A DNA stretch of 64,000 nucleotides from Gautieria morchelliformis (Eukaryota; Basidiomycota; Agaricomycetes; Gomphales; Gomphaceae): assembly GCA_015179125.1 (NCBI GenBank), contig WHVA01000127.1, forward strand, positions 124,001 through 188,000, read 5' to 3'. Positions 47,291 to 56,761 of the stretch are shown piece after piece. Below the pieces are notes generated by a model that saw only the letters and a list, made by a program, of their open reading frames with translations, did not search any database and had not been told where the DNA came from. The translations under genes were made by a program, and so were the position numbers. How positions within the stretch are numbered: position 1 is the stretch's first letter; each line of letters starts with the position of its first letter.

Positions 47291-47590
47291 ATGGCGTACC
47301 TGTGGTTGTCCAATCCACTTGGAGCACACAACTCGTCGGCACACCGTGTACGCCCCGCACGACGTTCACGTCTATCCCATTCGCCCTCCGAGCCACCTTC
47401 TGGCCTCAGTGACGCGTCTACCGCGGGTCTCCAGTTGACGCCCCCCGCACAGTTTGACCACTTCAAGTTCATGCAGAAGCTGCTGCAGACAACACAGGTG
47501 AGCCAGTCCGCCATTGTGCTGTCTCTCCATTATGTTTATAGGTTAAAGAAGGAGAATTATTTCACGAGTGGTCAGCCAGGAAGCGAGTCT
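47291..47590 (+). pseudogene. PCL/Clg1-type cyclin, N-terminal part only
   Basis: From an ATG at 47,291 the frame gives a disordered Ser/Pro/Arg-rich leader, then FDHFKFMQKLLQTTQVSQ and AIVLSLHYVYRLKKEN, the first helices of the cyclin box of PHO80/PCL/Clg1-type cyclins (CDK partners), then FTSGQPGSE (about 47,560-47,585). The family continues with an ANKF(L/V)DDN-type helix, but here the frame turns into unrelated sequence and stops at about 47,650. No downstream exon restores it within 1 kb in any frame. It is therefore a truncated or rearranged copy; alternatively a long or unusual intron hides the rest. Confidence 0.6.
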
Positions 47591-49354
47591 CGAGTGAAAC
47601 TCAAGCTGACCGTGCCCGTGTACTGGCCGCCTTTGCACATATGGTTGTAGGGTCGTTCAAAGTGACTGACTCATTCATTTTATTCGTAAATTTCCTTACC
47701 CAACATCCATCAGTATGCATCCATCGACGCACCCATAACTTCCTTCCACGTTCCGCCATCCATCACGCCACTGCTGCCGCCACCCACGTCTGCCCTCCCT
47801 CTCGCGGCGCTGCTATTCTCCCGGCCGACTTATCTACAAGACTACTTCGGCTTCACTCTTCCCGTCACCCACCCGCTTCTTGTACCCGCAGTGTTCTTGA
47901 ACTGTGCCGTCCGTCTTGAGGCAGCCAGAGCTGAGATGGCGATCTTCTTCCACAAGGATACCGCAGCCCAACAACTATGTTTGCAGACTGGGGTCAGGGT
48001 TGTGATCCGCCTTCTCACTTGCTACATCCCGTGGATGCCACCCATGATCAGACGGCGTGTGTTCACGCCCGGGATGCTAAAAGGTACTTGGGTTGGCCGC
48101 TGTTTGGTAGGTCTCTTTTCTGACCCATATTATCGTCGCCTTCACTCTATTGCGTCAAGGAGATTCTTCTGGAACAATTCGATTACCTTCTGGCTCTACA
48201 GCCTTTGATTTGCTCCCAATCCTCCACTTCTTCATGTATATCCTCGACCGATGCAGTTTCATCTTCGGTGAGCCTGGATTGCATTAGACCGTGTGCACAT
48301 AATCTCATGACTTGGATAACCCAGTGAATACCATGCTCACGACCCTTCTCAATTGCTCGGGTATAACGACACGAGTCAGGACTTCAGAAGCGAAGGCATG
48401 TTCAAAGCTTGGTTGCCGCAGGGTGTAGTCATAACCGAGACCGAGGTGTGTTCCTATATATCTATATGACCATCATCTCCTTAGTCCTTTGCTGGTCAAT
48501 AGCGCGAGACACCCATTTCCCTCGTTTCACTACTCGCACTCGCATTCTTCGCATATCCGTCCGCATGGCTAGTCCTACTATAGCGTTATTAGGTATGATT
48601 ATCTTTCTCTACTACAAAATCACCGTCACACATCTGAAACATATAGATACTAAGCTGTGAGTTCAAAAAGAATGTTTGGCATTCATCTAGGACAAATATA
48701 CAGGCCGTATTGGCATACCTACGGACCCCACGCCGCCATGGGGGGAGCGCTACGGAGCGCTACGTGGACGCTCTATTGCCCTGTAGTGTGTGCCCTCTGG
48801 AGACTACAGAGCCCTACAGGGCCGTGTTGGCGTGCTACTGCGCACTACGGAGGGCTACATTGATGGGCAGTCATCTATGGATGGTTACATGACAGGGGGG
48901 GGGGGGGGTGCTACCACACTAAACGTGCTACGTGAGCTACGTAAAGCTAAGTACCACCCTCTTTTTTTCCTGATGTACCGGACCCAGGGATACGCACTGT
49001 GGTGATCGGTGCCAATAGATTGCCTTCTAGTCTCATAGCGCTAGGTCATGGCAAGCTGCGTGACATCTTTATGTCTTGTGATTAAGGGGTATATTTCTGG
49101 CCTCACTATGCTCATACCCAGTGAGAATCGACCCGTATCCGGGGAGGTCGCAGCGTCAGGTCGGTGAAAACCGTGGACCCAGTCTGATCATGCTGGGTCA
49201 CAAAAGTGGTACCATTTCCAGTAATATCCCCATTACTCATGTCCCCACTGATTGGCCCTGGGCGCCAATGCAACCCAGGGCCATGGCCACCCCACTACCC
49301 TGATTTCCAATGCCGGCCACTGGGCTGCCCTGTCACACACCAGAAGACAGTGTG
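47591..49354. other. No gene recognised; repeat-rich
   Basis: The plus strand from about 47,750 to 48,210 is open for a while (PLLVPAVFLNCAVRLEAARAE region) but I find no family or splice chain. 48,720-48,860 is rich in imperfect GCTACG phrases. A G14 run lies at 48,895-48,908. Nothing else is supported. Confidence 0.35.
48895..48908 (+). repeat. Poly-G tract (G14)
   Basis: Fourteen consecutive G's. Prone to length errors in sequencing and to replication slippage; no coding frame crosses it. Confidence 0.95.
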
Positions 49355-49743
49355 TGGCAATGGTGTCCAATGCTCCACACTAATAATCATTGCAGTTTCA
49401 AAATCCAATGCGCTCCATCGCACAGTAGTGTAGCCCACTGCAACACAATGCAGCACAGTGACAACAAACTAAATATTTACAATGTTATACATTGCACCAC
49501 ACTAGTAATCATTGCAATCTCCAAATCCAATGGGCTTCATTGCACACCAGTGTGGCCCACTGTGATGCAATGGAGTGCAGTGTTTACCAATTAAAAAAAT
49601 ACAATGAAAACATAATGTATTCCAGTGGTATCTGGTCAGTACCTATAGCTGGAAAAGCAGTTTCAAACTCCAATGTGCTCCATCACACAATAGTGTTCCA
49701 CTGCGATGCAATGCAGTGCAGGGTTTACCAATTAAAACAATAC
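49355..49743. repeat. Three degenerate tandem units (about 120-140 bp)
   Basis: The units start near 49,360, 49,485 and 49,655. Each contains in order a phrase like 'caaactccaatg(c/t)gctccat(c/t)gcaca', 'agtgt.gcccactg(c/t)..(t/c)gcaatg(c/g)agtgcag(t/g)g' and 'tttaccaattaaaa.aatacaatgaaaac' or its degenerate form. Non-coding; lies beside an LTR-like sequence. Confidence 0.65.
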
Positions 49744-49927
49744 AATGAAAACGGGCTATTTCACTTTGACTGTAGGCAGGGCAAGCTCCATTCAAGTAAC
49801 CCCCTTACTTCATAATCTTTATTGGCTTTACACTATTCACCGAACTACATGTCTTATTGCACAAGCCTTTCGGGCATTCGCTGTGTTCACTAATATGTGA
49901 TATTAACACCCAAACCCAATCTTGACA
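49744..49927 (-). mobile_element. LTR-like repeat end related to the insertion at 21.7 kb
   Basis: Read on the minus strand from 49,927 it begins TGTCAAGATTGGG and follows 21,704-21,885 for about 180 bp (ggtgttaatatca, tattagtgaa, ggcttgtgcaat, agccaataaag, gtgaaatagcc). Similarity then ends and the tandem units begin. It is probably one end of another member of the same family; its other end is not found. Confidence 0.6.
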
Positions 49928-50036
49928 ATAGGCTGTAACTGCTTACATTGGATTTGGATGAAATTAACCTGACTGTTATTACAGGACTTTCTTATTAATT
50001 TAAGGGTGGTTTGAGAACTGTAATACTAATGATAGT

Positions 50037-50965
50037 TTAGTAGTTAGGAATGGCACGCTGCTTGCCCTCCACCCTCTGCTCAACCTCTTCCTTATACAAT
50101 AACATGACTGAATGTATGAAAAAATCAAAGTTGAAGTCAGTCATCTGTCGCAGCTGTGATTCAAATCCATCCATCCAGGCATTGAACTGCTCTGCAACCT
50201 CTATATTGAAGGCACAACTGGCCTGCATCTGTCCCATGCCATCTCATTCCAAGATGACCAAGTCTGGCTGACTGCCACTGAGGGGGGCAGGATTGCACCA
50301 TTCCCAACACAGGCAATCTGTGCTGTGATGGTTGATGTAATGCCATGCATCCACCATGAACTGAGTTGTGGTGAGCCACAAGTCCTGTGCATTCTGAGTA
50401 ACAATATGTGCAAGCAATCTGCAGGCGTTGTCATAGACAATGAAAGAGGGTCAGGCACCCTCAGGTGGAAATCAGAAATTAACCAATTGCAGGACCTGAG
50501 AGACACTCTCAATCTCATAACACTTTCCCCATCCAATGGGCATACCACATGCCCATTGAATAGTCTGGATGCAATATGTATGGTGTGCACAAAAGGTATG
50601 ACCCAAGTCTGGTTTGGCTTCCTCCTGGTCTGGCTGGCTATCAGGATCCCAAGGAGCACCTTTCTTAATACCACGTCGCACCCCCTGAAAGGATGCCCAT
50701 CCAAACCTCTGCTTCCATGCTCGGTGGATTGCCACATGATCAGGCAGATTACACGTCACATCTCCTTCACCATCAATGGGCTGTCCACACATATTGATGC
50801 CACAGACATTTTCATTCTCTAGATGCAGATGACAGAATCGCCCCGACTTATAGTTGACCAAAGGCTCCTGGCAACGGTCAATTGCACATATCTAATAAAC
50901 TCAGCCTAAGTGTCTTCCTATTACACAGGGCCAAACCACTCACCTGATGTGTCATGTTTTACCAT
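50037..50965 (-). pseudogene. CxC6 (KDZ-associated) protein gene, 3' part, disrupted
   Basis: Continuation of the gene whose 5' part lies at 58,868-59,690, cut by the retrotransposon. Minus-strand exons show the CxC6-like cysteine cluster (FCHLHLENENVCGINMCGQP, then TCNLPDH, RAWKQRFGWASFQGVRRGIK; about 50,835-50,650). Downstream, in other frames after decay or introns, comes the C-terminal region common to these proteins (EQFNAWMDGFESQLRQMTDF near 50,200-50,130), ending at 50,037. The family accompanies KDZ transposons in basidiomycetes; its biochemical role is unknown but metal-binding clusters suggest nucleic-acid or protein binding. Even with the insertion removed, the join reads MDGKT then TGA, so the gene was probably already decaying. 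Confidence 0.8.
50961..50965. repeat. Target-site duplication (left), ACCAT
   Basis: ACCAT directly before TGTTACG of the left LTR; identical ACCAT at 58,868-58,872 directly after CGTAACA of the right LTR. A 5-bp duplication is the usual product of Ty3/gypsy integrase. Confidence 0.97.
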
Positions 50966-51647
50966 TGTTACGTATCGAGATTTCCACTAAGTCGGAACTG
51001 GAAAGGACAGCGGCTTCAACTTATAGGTTGCGCCCCCAATGAACTATCGTCCTAGGTATTTCGGAAATGAGTCGGAAGTTGGAAAGTACTGAGCCAAAGG
51101 TTTGGTCGGAACTTGAGGCGGAACTGAGGCGGAAAGCGGAAGGCGGAGAGACTGAGATCTTGCTAGACTCGCTGTGCTAAGAACAGGAGATGGAGCGAAG
51201 GAAATCAAGTATCGAAGGTGATTATCTGATTGCAGAATAACAGACATACATGAGGGGGGTTTTATACAAAGCGCAGAGCAACAAGTAATGGTGTTGTACT
51301 AAGCAAATTCCGGAGGAAGCGGAAGTCGAGTACAATGTGTGGGAACTAACTAATTGGGAACAATGGGACTACAAGGGGGGTTCAGGGTAAGGTAGAACAA
51401 TGGCAAAGAACAAGGGGTCGGGAAAACATATCTGACAACGAACTACAAGGGTGACCGGATATATGGTTTTGATGAATGGCGAGGTAGATCCGGTGGGTCC
51501 GAGTAATAGAGTCGAAAGAACAAGGGAAATGTACAAGGGGCGGAATGGCGGAAATGTCGGAGGGGCGGAACGTGTGGCGGAACTATTGGAGAGGCGGAAT
51601 GTATGGCGGAACTGAGGGTCGGAAGTCGGAAATGAATGGTCGTAACA
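50966..51647 (-). repeat. 3' LTR of the chromovirus
   Basis: 682 bp. It is the 3' LTR because gag-pol runs leftwards. On the plus strand it holds 17 copies of CGGAA by my count, several in near-tandem (gcggaactgaggcggaaagcggaaggcgg). A TATA-like element for the minus-strand transcript is not obvious. Confidence 0.96.
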
Positions 51648-51650
51648 GTA

Positions 51651-51660
51651 TCTCCCTTCT
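51651..51660 (-). other. Polypurine tract (candidate plus-strand primer site)
   Basis: On the minus strand AGAAGGGAGA ends 3 nt before the 3' LTR. Position and composition fit the polypurine tract that primes second-strand cDNA synthesis in LTR retrotransposons. Confidence 0.6.
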
Positions 51661-51769
51661 AAGGTCGAGCCCCGCGAGACCACAAGTCGGAATCACGTGA
51701 CTTGTGAACAAACACGTCGGAGTTTGAAATATAGGCGGGAAACAAGACGCGTCTTCCGTTTACTCCATC

Positions 51770-52975
51770 ATGAGCTCTTCAGTCGATTTCTCTAAAATGT
51801 CCAGTGCCGAGATGAAGCAGCACTTTGCTGATATTCTTGCGCAGAAGGAACTGGCCGAGAAGCGCGAGGCCGAGGAAGCCGCGCGGAAAGAGAGGGAGCG
51901 GCTGGAGGAGGAGCGCAAGGAACTGGAGCGTCGGGAGCAGGAACGGAAGGAGAAGGAGGAGCGTGACCGTAAGCGTCGCGAGGAGGAGTCGCGCGCCCGT
52001 GAAGAACAACGGAAGCGGGATGCGGCCGAAAAGGCTGCGGAAGAAAAGGCCGTGGCGGAAAAGGCAGGGAAGTTCCGGGTGAGTCGGAAATGTCGTGGGG
52101 AGGTTCCGGTGCTCACAGAGAACTGCCAGAGAGTTGCCGATTCCGAGGGGGAGTCGGAAGCGGAAAGCACGCCGACTCCAGAGGGCAAGGGGAAGCAAAA
52201 AGAAAGTGCTCCCATGCCGAACGTAGTTGAGGAGCGGAAACGGAGGGCGGACGAGTTCCAGCAGGCTCGGAAAGAGAAGCTGGCTCGGATACTGGAGTTG
52301 CGAGAGCTGGGGCCGGAAAATCCTGCGAACCGGAAAAGGAAGACCAGGGACGGTGAGGAGGAGAAGGCTCCTTGCGATACGTGCGAGGTCAAGGGCCTGG
52401 AGTGCGTGTGGTCGGAAAATCCGCGGGAGACGGCCTGCGAACGATGCCGGGACAAGAAGTGCCGTTGCGTGGTGGATGGGTGTGCCGCGAGGGTGGAGCG
52501 GAAACGGCGCAGGGTTGAGACCGAGGGGCCTGAAACCCCCAAGTCAAAACCGGGACCAAGCGGGAAAAAGGCGGAGGGGTTTCCGGTGACCGGAACATCG
52601 GAGACAGCGGTGCTGAACCGCTTCAGCATGGCATCTCCGCTGCTAGACATCGCGGAGTCGCTGAGGGGGATCCGGAAAACCCAACGCGGGATCCGGAAAC
52701 TGCTGACGGATATGGCGGTGGTTCAGGAACAGCAGTTGCTGTCGTTCCAGAACCAGATGACCGTCATGTCGGCGGTCCTGGAGCAGTTCAAGTGCGAGTA
52801 CCGGTGGCGGAACGAGATGGTCCGGGAAAGGATGGAACCACGGGTGCAGGAGGAGAACGAGGCGGAAACGAGGGAACGGGTAGACACGGAGTTGGTGGTC
52901 GTCGAGGTAGGAGGGTCGGAAAAGGATCCGGAAGCGGAAAGGGAGGTTGAGGCGGAGACCATGAGGGAGGAGTAG
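51770..52975 (+). CDS. Antisense accessory protein of the chromovirus: coiled coil plus Cys cluster
   Basis: A 401-codon frame opposite to gag-pol, from ATG 51,770 to TAG 52,975, convergent with pol (stop to stop 44 bp apart). Residues about 25-105 are Glu/Lys/Arg-rich and predicted to form a long coiled coil or charged helix. Residues 202-238 hold a cysteine cluster with CDTCEVKGLEC, ETACERCRDKKCRC and VVDGC; the C-x2-C-x6-C ... C-x2-C-x4-C order with basic residues resembles fungal zinc clusters (Zn2Cys6-like). A basic patch (ERKRRR) follows, then a hydrophobic/helical segment (LLDIAESLRGIRKT, LSFQNQMTVMSAVLEQF) and an acidic tail. This is compatible with a DNA-binding, multimeric regulator, but the function is inferred only. 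The clean frame, in contrast to the frameshifted pol, suggests it has been under selection. TATA-like gaaatata lies at 51,726-51,733. Confidence 0.8.
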   Translation: MSSSVDFSKMSSAEMKQHFADILAQKELAEKREAEEAARKERERLEEERKELERREQERKEKEERDRKRREEESRAREEQRKRDAAEKAAEEKAVAEKAGKFRVSRKCRGEVPVLTENCQRVADSEGESEAESTPTPEGKGKQKESAPMPNVVEERKRRADEFQQARKEKLARILELRELGPENPANRKRKTRDGEEEKAPCDTCEVKGLECVWSENPRETACERCRDKKCRCVVDGCAARVERKRRRVETEGPETPKSKPGPSGKKAEGFPVTGTSETAVLNRFSMASPLLDIAESLRGIRKTQRGIRKLLTDMAVVQEQQLLSFQNQMTVMSAVLEQFKCEYRWRNEMVRERMEPRVQEENEAETRERVDTELVVVEVGGSEKDPEAEREVEAETMREE

Positions 52976-53019
52976 GGTGTCGAGGTGACTTGTAATATTT
53001 TTTCTTGAAGTGTCGGAAA

Positions 53020-56000
53020 TTAGCATATCGGAATAATAATCGGATTTTCTTTTGAATTATGATAGGGCGCGGAAATGGGGCCAGGCTTGTCAGGATATGA
53101 CTTGTGGAAATCAGAGACGAGGTCAGAGGCGTGGTCAAGTTCCGTGGCGGAAATCCACGAGGTCTCTTCGTCGGTGTTTTCATAGCCTGCCCACTTGACT
53201 AGGTACTGGAGTTGGCAGCGGTATCGTCTGTCGAGCTTGGAGTTGAGAATTTCCGAGATTTCATATTCCGGTTCTCCGTCGATGACGACTGGCGGAGGCG
53301 GAGGTTGTTCTCGATTCGGAATTGTATTCGGAACTGCTGGCTCAAGCATAGAGACATGGAATACCGGATGTACTGCGCGCATATTGTCAGGAAGTCTGAG
53401 GGTGAAAGAACGACTGCCGGCCTTAGCGATGATCTCGTAAGGACCGAGGTATTTCTCAGAGAGCTTCTTCGAGGGGCGAGTGGTGCGGAAGTTTTCCGCT
53501 TTGACAAAGGCTTTGTCGCCTATCTCGAATGCCGGTTGCGGAAGGCGTTTCCGATCGGCGGAAGTTTGGTATCTCTTCTGGGCAGCTGTAATGTTCTCTC
53601 GGAGGTGCTGGTGAAGGTCGTCAAGTTCCACAACGAAATCTCGGGCTCTTGCAGAGGCGAGGTCGCGTTCAGGGTGGATGGCGAGATTCGGGTGGTAGCC
53701 CTTGTTGGCGTAAAAGGGTGAAATTCCGGTGGTAGCGGAAGGCGCATTGTTGTAGGCAAATTCCGCGAGCGGAAGAAGGTCGGACCAATTGCTATGTTGG
53801 TAGTTGCAATAGACGCGGAGATACTGCTCAAGGGTCTGATTAGTACGTTCCGTTTGTCCGTCGCCTTCGGGGTGATAACCGGAAGTGAAGTGGAGCTTCA
53901 TGTCGAGAGCCTTGCCGAGTGTGCGGAAAAAGGAGGACACGAATTCGGATCCACGGTCGGAAGTGACATGGGAAGGGATTCCGTGCTTGGAAAAGACGTG
54001 GAGCACAAAGAGCTGTGCGAGCTGGGCGGAAGTTATGGTGTCGTAGGTCGGAATAAAGATGGACTGCTTTGTAAGGCGGTCAACGATCACTAGAATGGTA
54101 TCATAGCCGGATGACTTAGGAAGTTTCTCAATGAAATCCATGGATATCGAATTCCAGGGTTGATCCGGGATCGGAAGTTGCTTCAGGAGGCCGTAGGGTT
54201 TGTGACGTTGAGGCTTGGCTCGCATACAGGTGGTGCATGACTTGCAGTAGTCTTGGACCATCGTGCGGAGGAGAGGCCAAGTATAGGTGCGTCGGATTAT
54301 GTCGAGGGTCTTGTTCTGGCCTTGGTGTCCTGAGAGCGGATGATCGTGGCTTTGCTGGAGCACGCGAAGTCGTAGATCGTTGGTGTCCGGAACGTAAATC
54401 CGGGACTTGTACCGGAGAAATCCGTCGGAATCGAGGGACCATCCAGGACTGGTGCGGTCATCGAGGTGGGCTGCGGAGGTGGGGTCGGAACGGATGTCGG
54501 AACGGAGAGACTCGGTGTCCATAATAATTGAGGCGCGGAGTAGTGGAAACTGCAATGCTGTGGCACGCAGGGACGATGCCAGTTGCTCAGTGGAGAATAC
54601 TGGGCGGAAATTGTGCGGATTAACGCTGGCATAGTCGCTACTTCCCTCTTTTGGGTAGACGTCCCAACGTCTAGTGAGCGCGTCGGGTTTTGCTCTGAGC
54701 TTTCCGGGGCGGAAACGGATCACCATGTTGAACTGTGAGAGGTATTCAGACCAGCGGACTTGGCGGCGAGTCAAAATCTTAGTGGTTGCAAAATACTCAA
54801 GGTTCTTATGATCCGTTACAACGTCGATCGGATAAGTTGGACCTTCGAGGTAATGTCTCCAGATTTTGAAGGCTTCGAAAATCGCAAGTAGTTCCTTATC
54901 GTGGACGTCGTAGTTGAGTTCCGGGGCGGAAAAGGTGCGGGAATGAAAGGCGATCGGATGAATTTCTCCGTCGTCGGGTGAAATGATGGAAAGAATGGCG
55001 GCTAGCGCGTAGTCAGAAGCGTCGGTTTCGAGTACAAGTTGGGCATCAGGAATCCAGAAACCGAGTATGGGAGCCGTGGTGAAGGCCGATTTGAGGGCTT
55101 CAAATGCGGAACGGCATTCCGGTGTGAAATTCCATGGGGCACCCTTCCTGGTGAGACGCGTGAGCGGAACAGTAATGTCGGAAAAATTATAAATGAAACG
55201 CCGGTAAAAGTTGGCGAAGCCAAGGAAGGACTGCACATCCTTAACACGTCGGGGTTCCGGCCATTCTTGAATTGCCTTGACCTTGTCCTCTGCCATGGTA
55301 AGACCTGTTGGAGAGAGGATGTAGCCGAGGTATTCGACTGTGTCGCGATGCCATTCGCATTTCTCTGCTTTTGCGTAGAGATGGTGTTTGCGTAGGCGGC
55401 GGAGTACTTCGCGGACATGTTCCCGATGTTTTTCCGGTGTGTCGGAATAAATGAGGATGTCGTCAATGTAGACTAGAACGCATACGTCGAGGAGGTCGGA
55501 AAATACGTCGTTCATGAATCGCTGAAAAGCGGCGGGAGCATTGGTTAGACCAAAAGGCATGACAACCCACTCAAAAGCGCCGTAGCGGGTGCGGAAGGTG
55601 GTTTTCCACTCGTCACCTTCCCGGATGCGGACAAGGTGATAAGCGTGCCGTAGGTCAATTTTGGTGTAGATCTTCGCCTGCGGGGAGTGTCGAGTAAATC
55701 GGAAATGCGCGGAAGCGGATATTTGTCCTTTTTAGTGAGGGCATTGAGTCTGCGGAAATCGACGCAGAGGCGGAGAGATCCATCCTTCTTCTTGACGAAG
55801 AGGACCGGAGCGCCGTGCGGAGACAGCGAAGGGCGGATAAAGCCCATGTTGAGATGTTCATCGACGAATTCTCGGAGAGTTAGGAGTTCACTTTGCGAAA
55901 GAGAGTAGATCGGTCCAAGGGGCGGAGATGCTCCTTCTTCCAAATCTATCTTCAAGTCGTAAGGTCGATGTTCAGCAGGTTTGTCGGCTTTGGCCTTATT

Positions 56001-56761
56001 GAACACGTCCGGGAAGTCACGATATTCTTCCGGAACTGAGCTCATGTCGACCGGAGCGGAAGTCGAGGCGGAACGAGCCTTGACTGAAGCCGAATCGGAG
56101 AGGTGAAGCTGGAAGACGGTCGTATCACTTGCCGTTGCAATACGCGGAAAGCGGTGGCGGAAACGAGCGCAATTCGAGGAGCTTCGAGGGGCGGAGGTGC
56201 TAAAGCGGGACCGGAGTGCGGAACTGAATCCACGAGCGGAGTTGCAGAAGAGGCCTGAGCCATCTTTGCGGACGACGTCGGAATAGACGGAAGTTGATCC
56301 GGGGTACGGAACTGTATTTGACCCAATGCCCAGTTAATCGACGGATTATATCGGGTGAGCCAATTGTGTCCTAGTACAACGGAACAGCTAGCATCTAGCG
56401 GAGTAACGTAAAACGTAACTTCATGGTTGTCCCCAGTAGCGAAACGGATAGACAGATCCACAACTTGGGAAATTCCCGTGTTGGAAGACCCGTCGAAAAG
56501 TCGGAGCGGAATAGTCGGAATGTTGCGGGTCGGAAGTTTATGTTTCAAAACAAAGTCGGAATCGAGGAAACAATGAGTCGAACCGGAGTCGACCAGTGCT
56601 GTAAACGGGGGTGCGGAAATGGTGTCGGAAGTGAGCGGAACAGAGAGGGAGTCGGAGGACGAAAGAGCGGATGCGTTGAGTTTAACCTCGTTTGTCGCAC
56701 GAATGGGGTCAACACAGCCCTCAGCTCGTGCGGAGGCCGGAGGACTGCTGACTATTTTTTT
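53020..56761 (-). pseudogene. Pol polyprotein: protease, RT, RNase H, integrase, chromodomain (two frameshifts)
   Basis: Entered by -1 frameshift from gag. Protease: LVDSGSTHCFLDSDF (about 56,600), [33 protein letters not shown] (about 55,770-55,715), [34 protein letters not shown] (55,560) and catalytic [10 protein letters not shown] (about 55,470). RNase H: LETDASDYALAAIL, NYDVHDKELLAIFEAF, DVVTDHKNLEYF. Integrase: HDHPLSGHQGQNKTL with YCKSCTTCMRAKP (zinc-binding), ISMDFIEKL, TSDRGSEFVSSF and GQTERTNQTLEQYLR (D, D, E). A C-terminal chromodomain (YEISEILNSK, LQYLVKWAGYENTDEETSW, about 53,260-53,150) places it among chromoviruses, which target heterochromatin marks. One missing base between protease and RT (near 56,125) and an extra AC (near 55,690, before the AKIYTKIDL block) break the frame. 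Stop at 53,020. Confidence 0.95.

Noticed and set aside
51760..52650. Minus-strand Ser/Arg/Phe-rich frame opposite the accessory ORF
   Set aside because: Composition is the mirror of Glu/Arg/Lys-rich coding DNA on the plus strand; no family motif, whereas the plus frame has an ordered Cys cluster.
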